From the NCBI GenBank assembly GCA_050114795.1, contig JASFRS010000044.1, positions 1-16,116 of the forward strand: a stretch of 16,116 nucleotides of DNA. Direction: 5' to 3'. The translations under genes were made by a program, and so were the position numbers. Below, in pieces: positions 1-7,482 of this stretch. The DNA comes from JASFRS01 sp050114795. Its GTDB lineage: Bacteria; Pseudomonadota; Alphaproteobacteria; Sphingomonadales; CAKZYD01. The first letter of the stretch is position 1; each line of letters starts with the position of its first letter. Below the pieces are notes generated by a model. The model ran no database searches. It was not told the origin of the DNA and was given only the letters and a program-made list of their open reading frames with translations.

Positions 1-1
1 T

Positions 2-595
2 GTCGCTTTCCGTACCGCAGCACCTCATGTTCGGGCAATCGTCCTTTGGGGTTTGTGCGAGGGTGCCAGCGCTATTCTTCTTAACGCGCAAGGCATTGAT
101 AATATTTGTGGTGCGGTCATCATCAATCCCTGGATTGATGATGAAAAATTAAAGGCTCAATCTCAGATCAAAAATTATTATGGCAGAAGGCTTTTTTCCC
201 CCTCTACCTGGAAACGCGCCATTACTGGCCGGTTGCAAATGCTATCTTCAATGAAGGCGGTTGGTCAGTCATTAAAGAACAGTCTAGGTCGTTATAAAAG
301 CACAGAAATAAGCCGAAAAATGGCGGAAGGCGCCCTCGCCTGTCCGTCGCTGCTTTATATTTCTTCAGAATATGATGATACGCGACAGCTTTTTGATCAT
401 ATGTTGAATAAAGATCCAGTTTGGAAAAATGTGATTCACAAAAAGGGGTGGCAGCAAAGGCAAATCAAAGGTGCAGACCATGTCTTTTCAACACCTGAAG
501 CGCATGCCGCATTAGAGGAAAAATGCCTTAGCTATCTTGATCAGCTTCGCCAGGAAAGAGACCGTTCTCATCCTCTCCCAAGCGATCGTCCATAA
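2..595 (+). CDS. Exosortase A system-associated hydrolase 1 (alpha/beta hydrolase), 5'-truncated by the window edge
   Basis: The frame is open from base 2, so the gene starts outside the window; the TTG at 53 lies inside the catalytic motif and is not the start. 197 C-terminal residues are visible; I estimate about 75 are missing. Seen in the sequence: a nucleophile elbow G-L-C-E-G-A-S with cysteine (codon 56-58) in place of serine, then INPW, a basic segment with YYGRRLFSPSTWKRAITGR, an acidic turn SSEYDD, and a C-terminal GADHVFST that supplies the catalytic histidine. This Cys-elbow plus NPW plus ADH-FST pattern is that of the hydrolase 1 family found next to exosortase A genes; its substrate is unknown. 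It sits on the same strand as, and 173 bases before, the O-glycosylation ligase, as is usual in XrtA loci. Family assignment is firm; the biochemical role is not known. Confidence 0.85.
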   Translation, partial: VAFRTAAPHVRAIVLWGLCEGASAILLNAQGIDNICGAVIINPWIDDEKLKAQSQIKNYYGRRLFSPSTWKRAITGRLQMLSSMKAVGQSLKNSLGRYKSTEISRKMAEGALACPSLLYISSEYDDTRQLFDHMLNKDPVWKNVIHKKGWQQRQIKGADHVFSTPEAHAALEEKCLSYLDQLRQERDRSHPLPSDRP

Positions 596-659
596 TGAGT
601 GACCAGTATATTACGCCTGCAATGGCCAAACAAAAAACGGCAAATCCAACGGTTTCCAT
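528..659 (-). CDS. Possible small single-pass membrane protein (43 aa), antisense between hydrolase and ligase genes
   Basis: ATG at 659 opens a 43-residue frame. It has a hydrophobic segment (about residues 3-22, TVGFAVFCLAIAGVIYWSL) and an acidic tail rich in D and E. A GGAG lies 10 bases before the ATG, which is acceptable as a ribosome binding site. The last 22 or so codons are antisense to the hydrolase 3' end, while the membrane helix is encoded in the otherwise empty gap. A longer frame reaches 812 but would overlap the start of the ligase gene, so the inner ATG is preferred. I recognise no family. It could be a chance frame; the orderly helix-plus-acidic-tail layout and the ribosome site are the only support. 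Confidence 0.3.
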   Translation of the reverse strand: METVGFAVFCLAIAGVIYWSLIMDDRLGEDENGLFPGEADQDS

Positions 660-768
660 TTTATTCGATCTCCGCAACTCAATGGCAGAATTCAACACCC
701 AAGTCTGATATTTATACATATTATAAGCTTTTTGGGTTAGTAAACTCTCAAGAGGCGGGGAGATTAGC

Positions 769-2100
769 GTGCTCAGGACCATTTTCATTCTCTTACTCAT
801 GGTGGCCACCACGGCGCCTGCATTGCTAAAGCCGCATATTGGCGTTCTGGTGTGGTCCTGGGTCTCTTATATGAATCCCCACCGCTTGGCTTGGGGCGAA
901 TTTATCAATGAAATTCCTCTACTAGACGTAGTTGCAGGAACAACAATTTTATCAATGCTAGTTGCTAGAGAGAAATGGCGTTTAAGCTGGTCTCCATTGC
1001 TCTTTGCTTTGATCTTGCTAACTTTTTGGATTCTCCTGACCAGCACGCTTAATCAGGGCTTATATGAGTTTTGGCCGCGCTTTAACCGTTTCTATAAAGT
1101 GATGTTGTTCACATTCATTACAGCAGTCTTGATAAACACACGCATTCGCCTCGACAGTTTCATCTATGTCATGCTTCTAGCCCTTGGGTTTTTCGCAGCC
1201 AAGGGCGGATTTTTCACTTTATTGACTGGCGGTGGTCACATTGTTGTCGGGCCCCCAAAAAGCATGATTGCTGACCGTAATCATTTGGGCGTGGCACTTA
1301 TCATGTGCATTCCCCTATGTTTCTATGCCTATGGCCATGGCCGACACAAATTAATCAAATGGGCGGGGTTAGCCGGGCTTGCATTATTCACAACGGCTGC
1401 ATTGGGCACTCAATCTCGTGGGGCATTGCTGACGTTAGCAGCCGTCGTCGGCTTTATGATTATGCGTTCTAAACAACGTATACCACTGATGGCTCTTGTT
1501 TCCATTGCTGCACTTCTGGCATTTGCCTTTCTGCCAGACACCTGGACGGAACGGATGCTGACCATCACCGAATATGAAAAAGATGGGTCTGCAACCAGCC
1601 GGATTTTATCCTGGGCTTACGCTTGGAGGATCGCTTTGGACTTCCCCTTAACAGGAAGTGGTTTTGGGGCTTTCAGCGATCCATATTTTGCTATCCCCTA
1701 TATATCGGAAGGCGCAAAACTAAGGGCTTCTCATTCGATTTATTATGAGGTGCTGGCTGAGCATGGGTTCATCGGGTTATTTTTCTTCTTCCTTTTGATG
1801 TCAACAGCACTGCTAACGGGACAAAAAATCTTAAAAATGGTGAAGCCTTATGCTGAATTAAAATGGGCCAAAGACTTGGCTGTTGCCATTCAAGGCGGCA
1901 TTATCGGCTACGCCGTCGGAGGGGCCTTCCTCGCCATGTCCCTGTTCGATCTTTATTATCACTTCATTGTTTTGATGATTGCCACTTATGAGATCGCATA
2001 TCGAAAAGTTAAGGAATTACAAACAAGAGACCATGGCGAAGTCTTACAACAAAACCCGGCAACCGTTTTTACGCGATATCCATTAAGGCCCCGTGCCTAA
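769..2100 (+). CDS. Exosortase A-associated putative O-glycosylation ligase (Wzy/WaaL-like membrane protein)
   Basis: 443-residue polytopic inner-membrane protein with about ten or more hydrophobic segments. The N-terminus (KPHIGVLVWSWVSYMNPHRLAWG, about residues 21-43, quoted in part) is the hallmark of the exosortase A-associated O-glycosylation ligase family. Further family features are DRNHLG at 169-174, TQSRGA at 214-219 before a helix, TGSGFG at 295-300, and the Wzy_C-like SHS...EHG pair at 321-333. Proteins of this superfamily transfer or polymerise lipid-linked glycans on the periplasmic face; the exact acceptor (protein or growing polysaccharide) is inferred, not shown. Start is GTG at 769 with GGGGAG at 757-762, six bases of spacing. 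It ends only 7 bases before the stop of the convergent glycosyltransferase gene. Confidence 0.88.
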   Translation: MLRTIFILLLMVATTAPALLKPHIGVLVWSWVSYMNPHRLAWGEFINEIPLLDVVAGTTILSMLVAREKWRLSWSPLLFALILLTFWILLTSTLNQGLYEFWPRFNRFYKVMLFTFITAVLINTRIRLDSFIYVMLLALGFFAAKGGFFTLLTGGGHIVVGPPKSMIADRNHLGVALIMCIPLCFYAYGHGRHKLIKWAGLAGLALFTTAALGTQSRGALLTLAAVVGFMIMRSKQRIPLMALVSIAALLAFAFLPDTWTERMLTITEYEKDGSATSRILSWAYAWRIALDFPLTGSGFGAFSDPYFAIPYISEGAKLRASHSIYYEVLAEHGFIGLFFFFLLMSTALLTGQKILKMVKPYAELKWAKDLAVAIQGGIIGYAVGGAFLAMSLFDLYYHFIVLMIATYEIAYRKVKELQTRDHGEVLQQNPATVFTRYPLRPRA

Positions 2101-2107
2101 ATCCTAA

Positions 2108-3445
2108 TTACTCATGAAGCACGGCTTCAAATTCCTTGAGAATTTTTTGGAATTGCCGTTTGCGGCTGTAGCGTTCAGGCTCATCCACTTGTGGTGCTAA
2201 CACCTGCCCCCCAGCAACCGTTTTCTCATCATACCATTTCTTTAACTGCGCAGCGATTTCCTTTGCGTCATTTGAAACTAAACCCAAATTTTCTGAGCGA
2301 ATGATATCGACCGCCTCTCCCGTCGTACTGCCGAGGGCAAGTATAGGCCGCCGCGCACCAATGTATTCATAAAGCTTACCCGGTACGACGCTATCCTCCT
2401 TGGGGTCCACCCCGCGCATAAGGAGCAATACATCCGCGCCTAGCTCAAGAGATAAGAACTCTTCTCGTGTGATGGGTTCACGCAAATCGACGAAGTCTTC
2501 AACGCCTATCCGTTGTGCCGCAGCCCTAATTTGCTCCGTTTGACTTGTGTATATGATAGCACGGCATTTAACCTCTTCATTTCTAAGCAATGCCAGTGCT
2601 TCAAACAAAGGTGTCGGATCTCTTAGGCCGCCATAGACCGCACCGCCATATAAGATAGTCAAAACTTGCTTATCAATTGGCTTTCGATCTTCTAGCGCAT
2701 CAAAGTCTTCCTGATCGAAACCATTGCGCGCCACAAGAATAGGTCGCTTCAAAGCCTCTCCAACCTCCTCCGCTGCTAAATATGTAACGGTGAAAAGTCT
2801 TTTGGCGCTTTTCGTCACGCGTTTTTCAACCCAAGATTCAAACCGCTGCCGCCAGCGGGGATAGGAATAATATGGCTGAACTGACCATGTATCTCGATAT
2901 TCAGCTATCCAGGGAATGTCATATTTTTCAGCCAAGGTATTAGCGAGAAAAAGCTGGGAATAGGGTGGCGTCGACACGAACATGATATTAGGTCGCCAGC
3001 TTTTAAATAACTGCTCAACCTCACGCCTCGCAGGCCTGATCCAAGTCCACTGACGGTCCGGAAAATGAACAAAAGTCATATAAAGATTGCTAACAAAGGC
3101 CCGCAACTTTGCCGATGATCGTCTGCGCGCTGGTTTTTCAGTTTGGATGGTTGATTCAACATCAGTCGAATTGCGCAGATTTGACACTCCACTCAACCGC
3201 TTTAAATGTAGGCTTAAGAACTTCTTGATCTTTTGTGGTGGCCGATCAACATCATAATAAGACACATAATGAATACGGCCGCTTTCAATGCCTGGCTCAA
3301 GAAATGGTTTATATTGTGTCTGATACGGGCAAACCACCCGGACATCATGTCCCTGCTCCAATAAATAGCGTGCAAAACTGGGCATCCGCGTGGTCGCCGG
3401 CGGGCAATAGGGTGGGAAAAACCCGGTAATGATCAATATTTTCAT
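2108..3445 (-). CDS. Family 4 (GT-B) glycosyltransferase, WbuB-like
   Basis: 445-residue cytoplasmic or membrane-peripheral glycosyltransferase, presumably adding a sugar to a lipid-linked repeat unit; donor and acceptor cannot be read from sequence. N-terminal GT-B half begins MKILIITGFFPP with a PPATTR loop at 15-20. AEYRDTW at 181-187 is the counterpart of the FRDPW motif of this subgroup. The donor half has ARNGFD at 239-244 and VVPGKLYEYIGARRPI at 353-368, where the second Glu of the usual E-x7-E is kept and the first is replaced, as in WbuB-type enzymes. A basic stretch at about 101-114 separates the halves in an unusual insert. Start chosen at ATG 3445, which overlaps the upstream stop as ATGA and indicates translational coupling; a TTG three codons earlier is the alternative. 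Confidence 0.85.
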   Translation of the reverse strand: MKILIITGFFPPYCPPATTRMPSFARYLLEQGHDVRVVCPYQTQYKPFLEPGIESGRIHYVSYYDVDRPPQKIKKFLSLHLKRLSGVSNLRNSTDVESTIQTEKPARRRSSAKLRAFVSNLYMTFVHFPDRQWTWIRPARREVEQLFKSWRPNIMFVSTPPYSQLFLANTLAEKYDIPWIAEYRDTWSVQPYYSYPRWRQRFESWVEKRVTKSAKRLFTVTYLAAEEVGEALKRPILVARNGFDQEDFDALEDRKPIDKQVLTILYGGAVYGGLRDPTPLFEALALLRNEEVKCRAIIYTSQTEQIRAAAQRIGVEDFVDLREPITREEFLSLELGADVLLLMRGVDPKEDSVVPGKLYEYIGARRPILALGSTTGEAVDIIRSENLGLVSNDAKEIAAQLKKWYDEKTVAGGQVLAPQVDEPERYSRKRQFQKILKEFEAVLHE

Positions 3446-4611
3446 CGCCCGCAAACCCTATGCATGATATCAAGCTGGCCTTGGCTGGTCGCATCCCAAT
3501 TAAATTTTTCTGCATAGGCCCTTGTAAGGGCTCGGTCAGGTAAATTTTGGAACAGTATCTCCACGCCTTTTGCAAGAGCCTTAGCTGAATAATCTTCCAT
3601 CAATACCCCCGCTTCAGGCACCGCAACGCATTCAGGTGTGCCCCATAAATTCGAAGCAACAACAGGCGTGCCACAAGCCATGGATTCAAGCAATACATTT
3701 GCCCAACCTTCACGACTTGATGCCAAAACCGATGCATCGGCCGCGGAATATAACCAGGCCAAATCCTCATGGGGTACACGACCCAAAAATCTCACGCGGT
3801 CAGCCACACCATTAGCACGCGCTTGAGCCTGCAGCCGTGCCTTTTCAGGCCCATCGCCTGCAATCAACAATTCATAGCCTTTTAAAGAAGCCAAAGCATC
3901 AATAGTCAAATGATGCCCCTTTCTTTCAATTAATGCACCGACTGAAACCAGAGTTTTGTTACCGGTCTTGAAACGAACCTTCGCAGCAGTACGATCTTTT
4001 GGGGTAAACATTTCAAGATCAACGCCATTACGAAGAACTGTTATCTTGCGTCCATCAAGACCAATTTTAATCATCTCATCCTTTAAAGCCTGGCAGACCG
4101 CAATCATCTCATCTGCTTGCTCACCAGCCTCTAAAATAAGCTTTCGCGCCCTCGCATATTGGGGAATGAGATTAATGTCAGTTCCCCTTGCCGTTATCAA
4201 AAGAGGTTTGCCTAAAGTACGAGCCAATTTCGCAGCAGCTACACCATCCGGATAAAAATAATGGGCATCAATGAGATCAAAATCAAAGCCTTCTTCCTGC
4301 AATTTCCACGCAGTTTTTAAGGCAGATTTAAAAAGAAGGGACGGCGTTATATACATGCCAATCTTGGGCAATACCATATAACGTGGATGGTAGATTTGAA
4401 GGCCGTGGCGCTCTTCGCAAAGCGGCGCATTTGCATAAGCTGCATAAGTCCCAAAAAACCTCATTTTAAAGGGGAAATACGGGACGGGGGCAATCACTCG
4501 AGCCTCAATACGACCATAAGCCATGAGGTGGCGCAAACGATTTTCAACAAAGACGCCGAAATTTGGCTGGGCGCTGTTTGGAAACAAGGTTGTAAAGGTC
4601 AGAACCCGCAC
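3442..4611 (-). CDS. Family 4 (GT-B) glycosyltransferase, TuaC-like
   Basis: 389-residue glycosyltransferase with complete GT-B architecture. Acceptor half: LTFTTLFPN at 4-12, PVPYFPFK at 42-49, DAHYFYPDG at 115-123 and ARGTDIN at 141-147. Donor half: RNGVD at 194-198, IERKGHH at 228-234, AGDGPE at 251-256, and a full E-x7-E at Glu301 and Glu309 (EGWANVLLE) followed by ACGTPVVAS. The pattern resembles TuaC-type transferases of cell-surface glycan pathways; sugar specificity is unknown. Start is GTG at 4611 with AGGGGG about six bases upstream. The following transferase gene begins inside its stop codon, so the two form an operon. A 15-base element shared with the prsK upstream region lies 30 bases before the start, suggesting common control. 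Confidence 0.88.
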   Translation of the reverse strand: MRVLTFTTLFPNSAQPNFGVFVENRLRHLMAYGRIEARVIAPVPYFPFKMRFFGTYAAYANAPLCEERHGLQIYHPRYMVLPKIGMYITPSLLFKSALKTAWKLQEEGFDFDLIDAHYFYPDGVAAAKLARTLGKPLLITARGTDINLIPQYARARKLILEAGEQADEMIAVCQALKDEMIKIGLDGRKITVLRNGVDLEMFTPKDRTAAKVRFKTGNKTLVSVGALIERKGHHLTIDALASLKGYELLIAGDGPEKARLQAQARANGVADRVRFLGRVPHEDLAWLYSAADASVLASSREGWANVLLESMACGTPVVASNLWGTPECVAVPEAGVLMEDYSAKALAKGVEILFQNLPDRALTRAYAEKFNWDATSQGQLDIMHRVCGR

Positions 4612-4638
4612 CTAAAGCCCCCTTTTCTAAGGTTCTTG

Positions 4639-4656
4639 CGATAAAGACTCTATCGA
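4639..4656 (-). promoter_or_regulatory. Dyad element with GANTC core, copy 1
   Basis: On the + strand 4639-4655 reads CGATA-AAGACTC-TATCG, a perfect 5-base dyad around a 7-base centre. Bases 4642-4656 (TAAAGACTCTATCGA) match 16102-16116 at 14 of 15 positions. The centre contains GACTC, a GANTC site, which is the target of the CcrM methylase in Alphaproteobacteria. It ends 30 bases before the GTG of the glycosyltransferase at 4611, within promoter range. That it is a regulatory site is inference. Confidence 0.45.
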
Positions 4657-4756
4657 ATTCAAAAGCATATGGAAATGGGCTTATCACCCTCCATCCTCAA
4701 AATCATAATTATCATTCATTCTTAAACTTGCGATAGGTCATAATATATGCTCTCTC

Positions 4757-4793
4757 AATGAGCAGGGTTCATCAATTTTGAGCAATTGAGCAG
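4757..4793 (+). repeat. Three TGAGCA repeats in the leader of the coiled-coil gene
   Basis: TGAGCA occurs at 4759-4764, 4779-4784 and 4787-4792. The last two form a tandem TTGAGCAA-TTGAGCAG (4778-4793), and AATGAGCAG at 4757-4765 matches ATTGAGCAG at 4785-4793 at 8 of 9 positions. The cluster ends three bases before the strong AAGGAGG ribosome site (4796-4802) of the gene starting at 4809. It could be an operator or an RNA-level control site; low-complexity coincidence is not excluded. Confidence 0.3.
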
Positions 4794-4808
4794 TTAAGGA
4801 GGGACAGA

Positions 4809-6338
4809 ATGTTCCGCATTTTGTGGATCACAACCGCAGCATTGCTTTCAGGAGCGGTTGCCTTCTTTCTAACGCCAATACTTTTTTCAGCGATCATTCC
4901 ATTTTTTGCAGAAAATGGGGCCTTACGCGATTGGCAGATGATAGCGACAGATATTTCCATTGTTAAATCCATGACTCTTGCAATAGCTGCCCTGTTTTTC
5001 ACAGCCTTCGGTGCAATGACTCTAGCGATTATTGACCACCGCACGGTGTCTGTCGCTCGGCACGCTATCACTGTGCCGAAACGTGGCGGCCCGCAAATTA
5101 AAGCAATGCTGGTTACGTTAAACGGCGATGGTGCGTTTTATGATAGCGCACAAGCTTATAGTAACAGTTTTCGGGAATTTCCAGCTTTGGAAGAAGACGA
5201 CGCGACGATCAAGCGCAGTTTTTCAGACGCATATATGTATTTCTCACCCCGTCACTTAAGCCGAACCGCATTACAACCAGTGTACTTCAAGGCCTTCGCC
5301 ATAGCTTTGCTGATCAGCGGCGTTGTCTTATTTTTGCGTGAATGGCTGTCCCCAAGTGCTGCGGAATTACTTTCCGGATTTCAACATGGCTTGATTGCAC
5401 TTACGATAACGACAGTCACAGCCCTCGTTATGCTGTTGGTCATTAATGGGCTTTTAACATGGCGCCGTAACGCCTATGACCAACTTTGTCGCCTCTTGAA
5501 TCGCCAGTTTCGCATGGAGCGTTTAGATTTCATTGAAGGCGCGATGAACGAAATGCGTCAGAGCCTCGTGGTTTTGGAGGAACAATCCAAGACTACAAGC
5601 AAAGAGAATTCCGAAAATGTAGATAAGGTTATTTCCACGGCCCTCAAAAGCTTCATTGACGACTTGAATAAAGTCCAAAGTAAAGAGTTAGCGGGTGTAG
5701 AACAAAGGCTTAAAGCAGTTGCTGAAGCCGCACAGTCTTTGGACCGCAGTTATACAGACAGTTTAAAACAAACATCAAAAACGATCGCGGATACATTAAA
5801 AGATCTGAAATCCACTCAAAGTCAATCTTATAGCGGTCTCGTTAAGTCTCAAGAAAAGGCAGCCAATGCACTGAAAGCCTCAATTGAAAAGAATTATAAA
5901 ACGATTGAGTCAGTTATCTCAAATGCCTCAAAGTCCTTGGAGAAAGCTTCTCAGGCTCAGGCAGAAGTTGCGATTAAAGGGTTAAACCCTACCATTTCGG
6001 AATTAGAAAAGATCAGTTCAGGCATGAACGAAGTTATGCGACGCATGGCTGACAGCTTAGAAAGCCTTGCAAAGCAGCAAGCTAATATTACCAAATCCTT
6101 CAATTCAGAAGATACTGCAGCTAAAGTTATTGAAAATGCCGCCAATGATATGATTGCGGCTTCTAAAGCCAGCCGGGAAACAGTTGAACGCTTCATCGCC
6201 CTGGCTGAACGCATGCGTGCGATTACAACGACATTGCGTACGGCAAAAAGTACAAATGGCAAATCCGAAGTTAATAAAGAAACAGCACGGCGCTTATCAG
6301 CAGCCTTGAGGGATTTAAAAGAACATGTGGAAGATTAG
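4809..6338 (+). CDS. Four-helix membrane protein with long coiled-coil tail, possibly MotA/ZorA-like
   Basis: 509 residues. Hydrophobic helices lie at about 4-31, 53-75, 160-177 and 193-216. Helices 2 and 3 are separated by an 85-residue polar region, and a 290-residue tail follows that is rich in A, K, E, S and Q with heptad-like spacing (for example repeated SLEK, AEAAQSL, ALKDL). This order (two helices, cytoplasmic block, two helices, long helical tail) is that of MotA/ExbB-type channels with extended tails such as ZorA. The block before helix 3 (FREFPALEEDD ... SRTALQPVYF) and the small-residue-rich helix 4 (GLIALTITTVTAL) look compatible. Sequence identity is too low to be sure, and no MotB/ZorB-like partner is in the window. 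A generic membrane-anchored coiled-coil scaffold is the alternative. Start ATG has AAGGAGG at six bases' spacing. Its stop overlaps the convergent gene by 4 bases. Confidence 0.6.
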   Translation: MFRILWITTAALLSGAVAFFLTPILFSAIIPFFAENGALRDWQMIATDISIVKSMTLAIAALFFTAFGAMTLAIIDHRTVSVARHAITVPKRGGPQIKAMLVTLNGDGAFYDSAQAYSNSFREFPALEEDDATIKRSFSDAYMYFSPRHLSRTALQPVYFKAFAIALLISGVVLFLREWLSPSAAELLSGFQHGLIALTITTVTALVMLLVINGLLTWRRNAYDQLCRLLNRQFRMERLDFIEGAMNEMRQSLVVLEEQSKTTSKENSENVDKVISTALKSFIDDLNKVQSKELAGVEQRLKAVAEAAQSLDRSYTDSLKQTSKTIADTLKDLKSTQSQSYSGLVKSQEKAANALKASIEKNYKTIESVISNASKSLEKASQAQAEVAIKGLNPTISELEKISSGMNEVMRRMADSLESLAKQQANITKSFNSEDTAAKVIENAANDMIAASKASRETVERFIALAERMRAITTTLRTAKSTNGKSEVNKETARRLSAALRDLKEHVED

Positions 6339-7438
6339 GAAAAAATTTCGCGATAGGCTTCCAACATGAAGCGAATATCATAATCTCTTTTTACTTTTTC
6401 CCGATTAAGGTTACCTAATTTTTCTCGCAATTCAGGACTTTGAATTAAAGTCTTTAGGGCCTCTGTCAAAGCCTCATCATCCCCAGCATCACAGATATAG
6501 GGCTGCTGTTCATTTCCTAAAATTGACCTGATATCACCAACTGCTGTGCACACCGCAGGTCTTCCTGCGGCCATGGCCTCTACTAAGCTAATTGGGAATT
6601 GCTCCGTATCCGACGTCATAACGAAAATGTCCAGTGCGCGTAAATAACGCTCCGGCTTTTCTAAAAAGCCCGGGAAAATTACGCGATCTGCAATCCCAAG
6701 AGATTTAGCGAGGGATTTTAATTCCTTCTCCAACACCCCCGTGCCGATTAAAAACAGGCGATATGTAGCTCCGTTCTGCAGTGTTGAAAAAATCCTTATC
6801 AGACGGTCGAGCCGTTTCTCCGGGCGCAGCCCCGCAATGGTCCCAATCCAAATTTCATTTTCTGCTTTATTCGGAGCAAGCAGAGATATGTCTGGAGAGC
6901 GTTCAAAAGCTGCAACATCAATCCCGTTTTCAATCAATTGAATTTTGCTTTTACGAATTTTCCAAATATTTCCAGCGATATTTTGAAGAAGCCTTGATGG
7001 AACAACGAGTTTCTTCGCCCCCAATAGGGACAGGCGACGAAACCAAACCCTTCTGGGTAATTGGCGTTGCGCTTCATCCGGTCCAAACCCATCTTCGAAA
7101 TGATAATGTTCGATTTTCGGGCATAGTAATGCTGCTGCCGCTATTTCAATGGACCCCCAATTATAGGTAAATAACTTCGCTGTTTGTTGATCCTTTAGCC
7201 AAGCTCGCAAGGCAAATAGTCGGGACAATAAGCCTCCGGGCGTTACAGGTGGTGGGAGGCTGTCCACAGTCTCGGGATTTGCGAATAATTTTATCGCATC
7301 ATAATTTCCATCCATCGCCACAATACGGTGACGATAGTGCTCACCCAGCGCTTCAATCAACTGTACAGTGCGAACCTGCGTCCCACCGACTTTAAATGTC
7401 GAGAACACATGCAAAAGCAGTGGCTTATTATCGGTCAT
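6335..7438 (-). CDS. Family 4 (GT-B) glycosyltransferase
   Basis: 367-residue GT-B glycosyltransferase. The N-terminus HVFSTFKVGGTQVR (10-23) carries the glycine loop of family 4 enzymes. YNWGSIE at 92-98 and HYHFEDGFGPDE at 111-122 mark the acceptor half; ENGID at 170-174, LRPEKR at 204-209 and IGTG at 231-234 mark the donor half. The E-x7-E motif is complete at Glu279 and Glu287 (EQFPISLVE), followed by AAGRPAV. It would act on the cytoplasmic side in repeat-unit assembly; the sugar is unknown. ATG at 7438 is preceded by AAGGA at about 10 bases. It lies 44 bases downstream of the fused dehydrogenase-epimerase gene and is probably cotranscribed with it and prsT. Confidence 0.87.
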   Translation of the reverse strand: MTDNKPLLLHVFSTFKVGGTQVRTVQLIEALGEHYRHRIVAMDGNYDAIKLFANPETVDSLPPPVTPGGLLSRLFALRAWLKDQQTAKLFTYNWGSIEIAAAALLCPKIEHYHFEDGFGPDEAQRQLPRRVWFRRLSLLGAKKLVVPSRLLQNIAGNIWKIRKSKIQLIENGIDVAAFERSPDISLLAPNKAENEIWIGTIAGLRPEKRLDRLIRIFSTLQNGATYRLFLIGTGVLEKELKSLAKSLGIADRVIFPGFLEKPERYLRALDIFVMTSDTEQFPISLVEAMAAGRPAVCTAVGDIRSILGNEQQPYICDAGDDEALTEALKTLIQSPELREKLGNLNREKVKRDYDIRFMLEAYREIFS

Positions 7439-7482
7439 TGGGGTCTGGTCCTTAGCTTTCCAACATGCGCTTCCCAGGCTTA

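Noticed and set aside
689..735. A sigma-70-like promoter for the ligase gene (TTCAAC, 16 bases, TATACA).
   Set aside because: Only 3 of 6 and 4 of 6 bases match the consensus in an AT-rich gap, which is expected by chance.
2091..2128. Inverted repeats CCGTGC/GCACGG and GAAGC-ACG-GCTTC at the convergent ends of the ligase and glycosyltransferase genes, considered as a bidirectional terminator.
   Set aside because: The outer repeat has a 22-base loop, the inner stem is five pairs inside a coding region, and neither strand has a following T-run.
4680..4700. GG-N10-GC on the - strand (TGGAGGGTGATAAGCC) as a sigma-54 promoter for the glycosyltransferase operon.
   Set aside because: The -12 half lacks TT before GC and the distance to the start is long; weaker than the prsT candidate.
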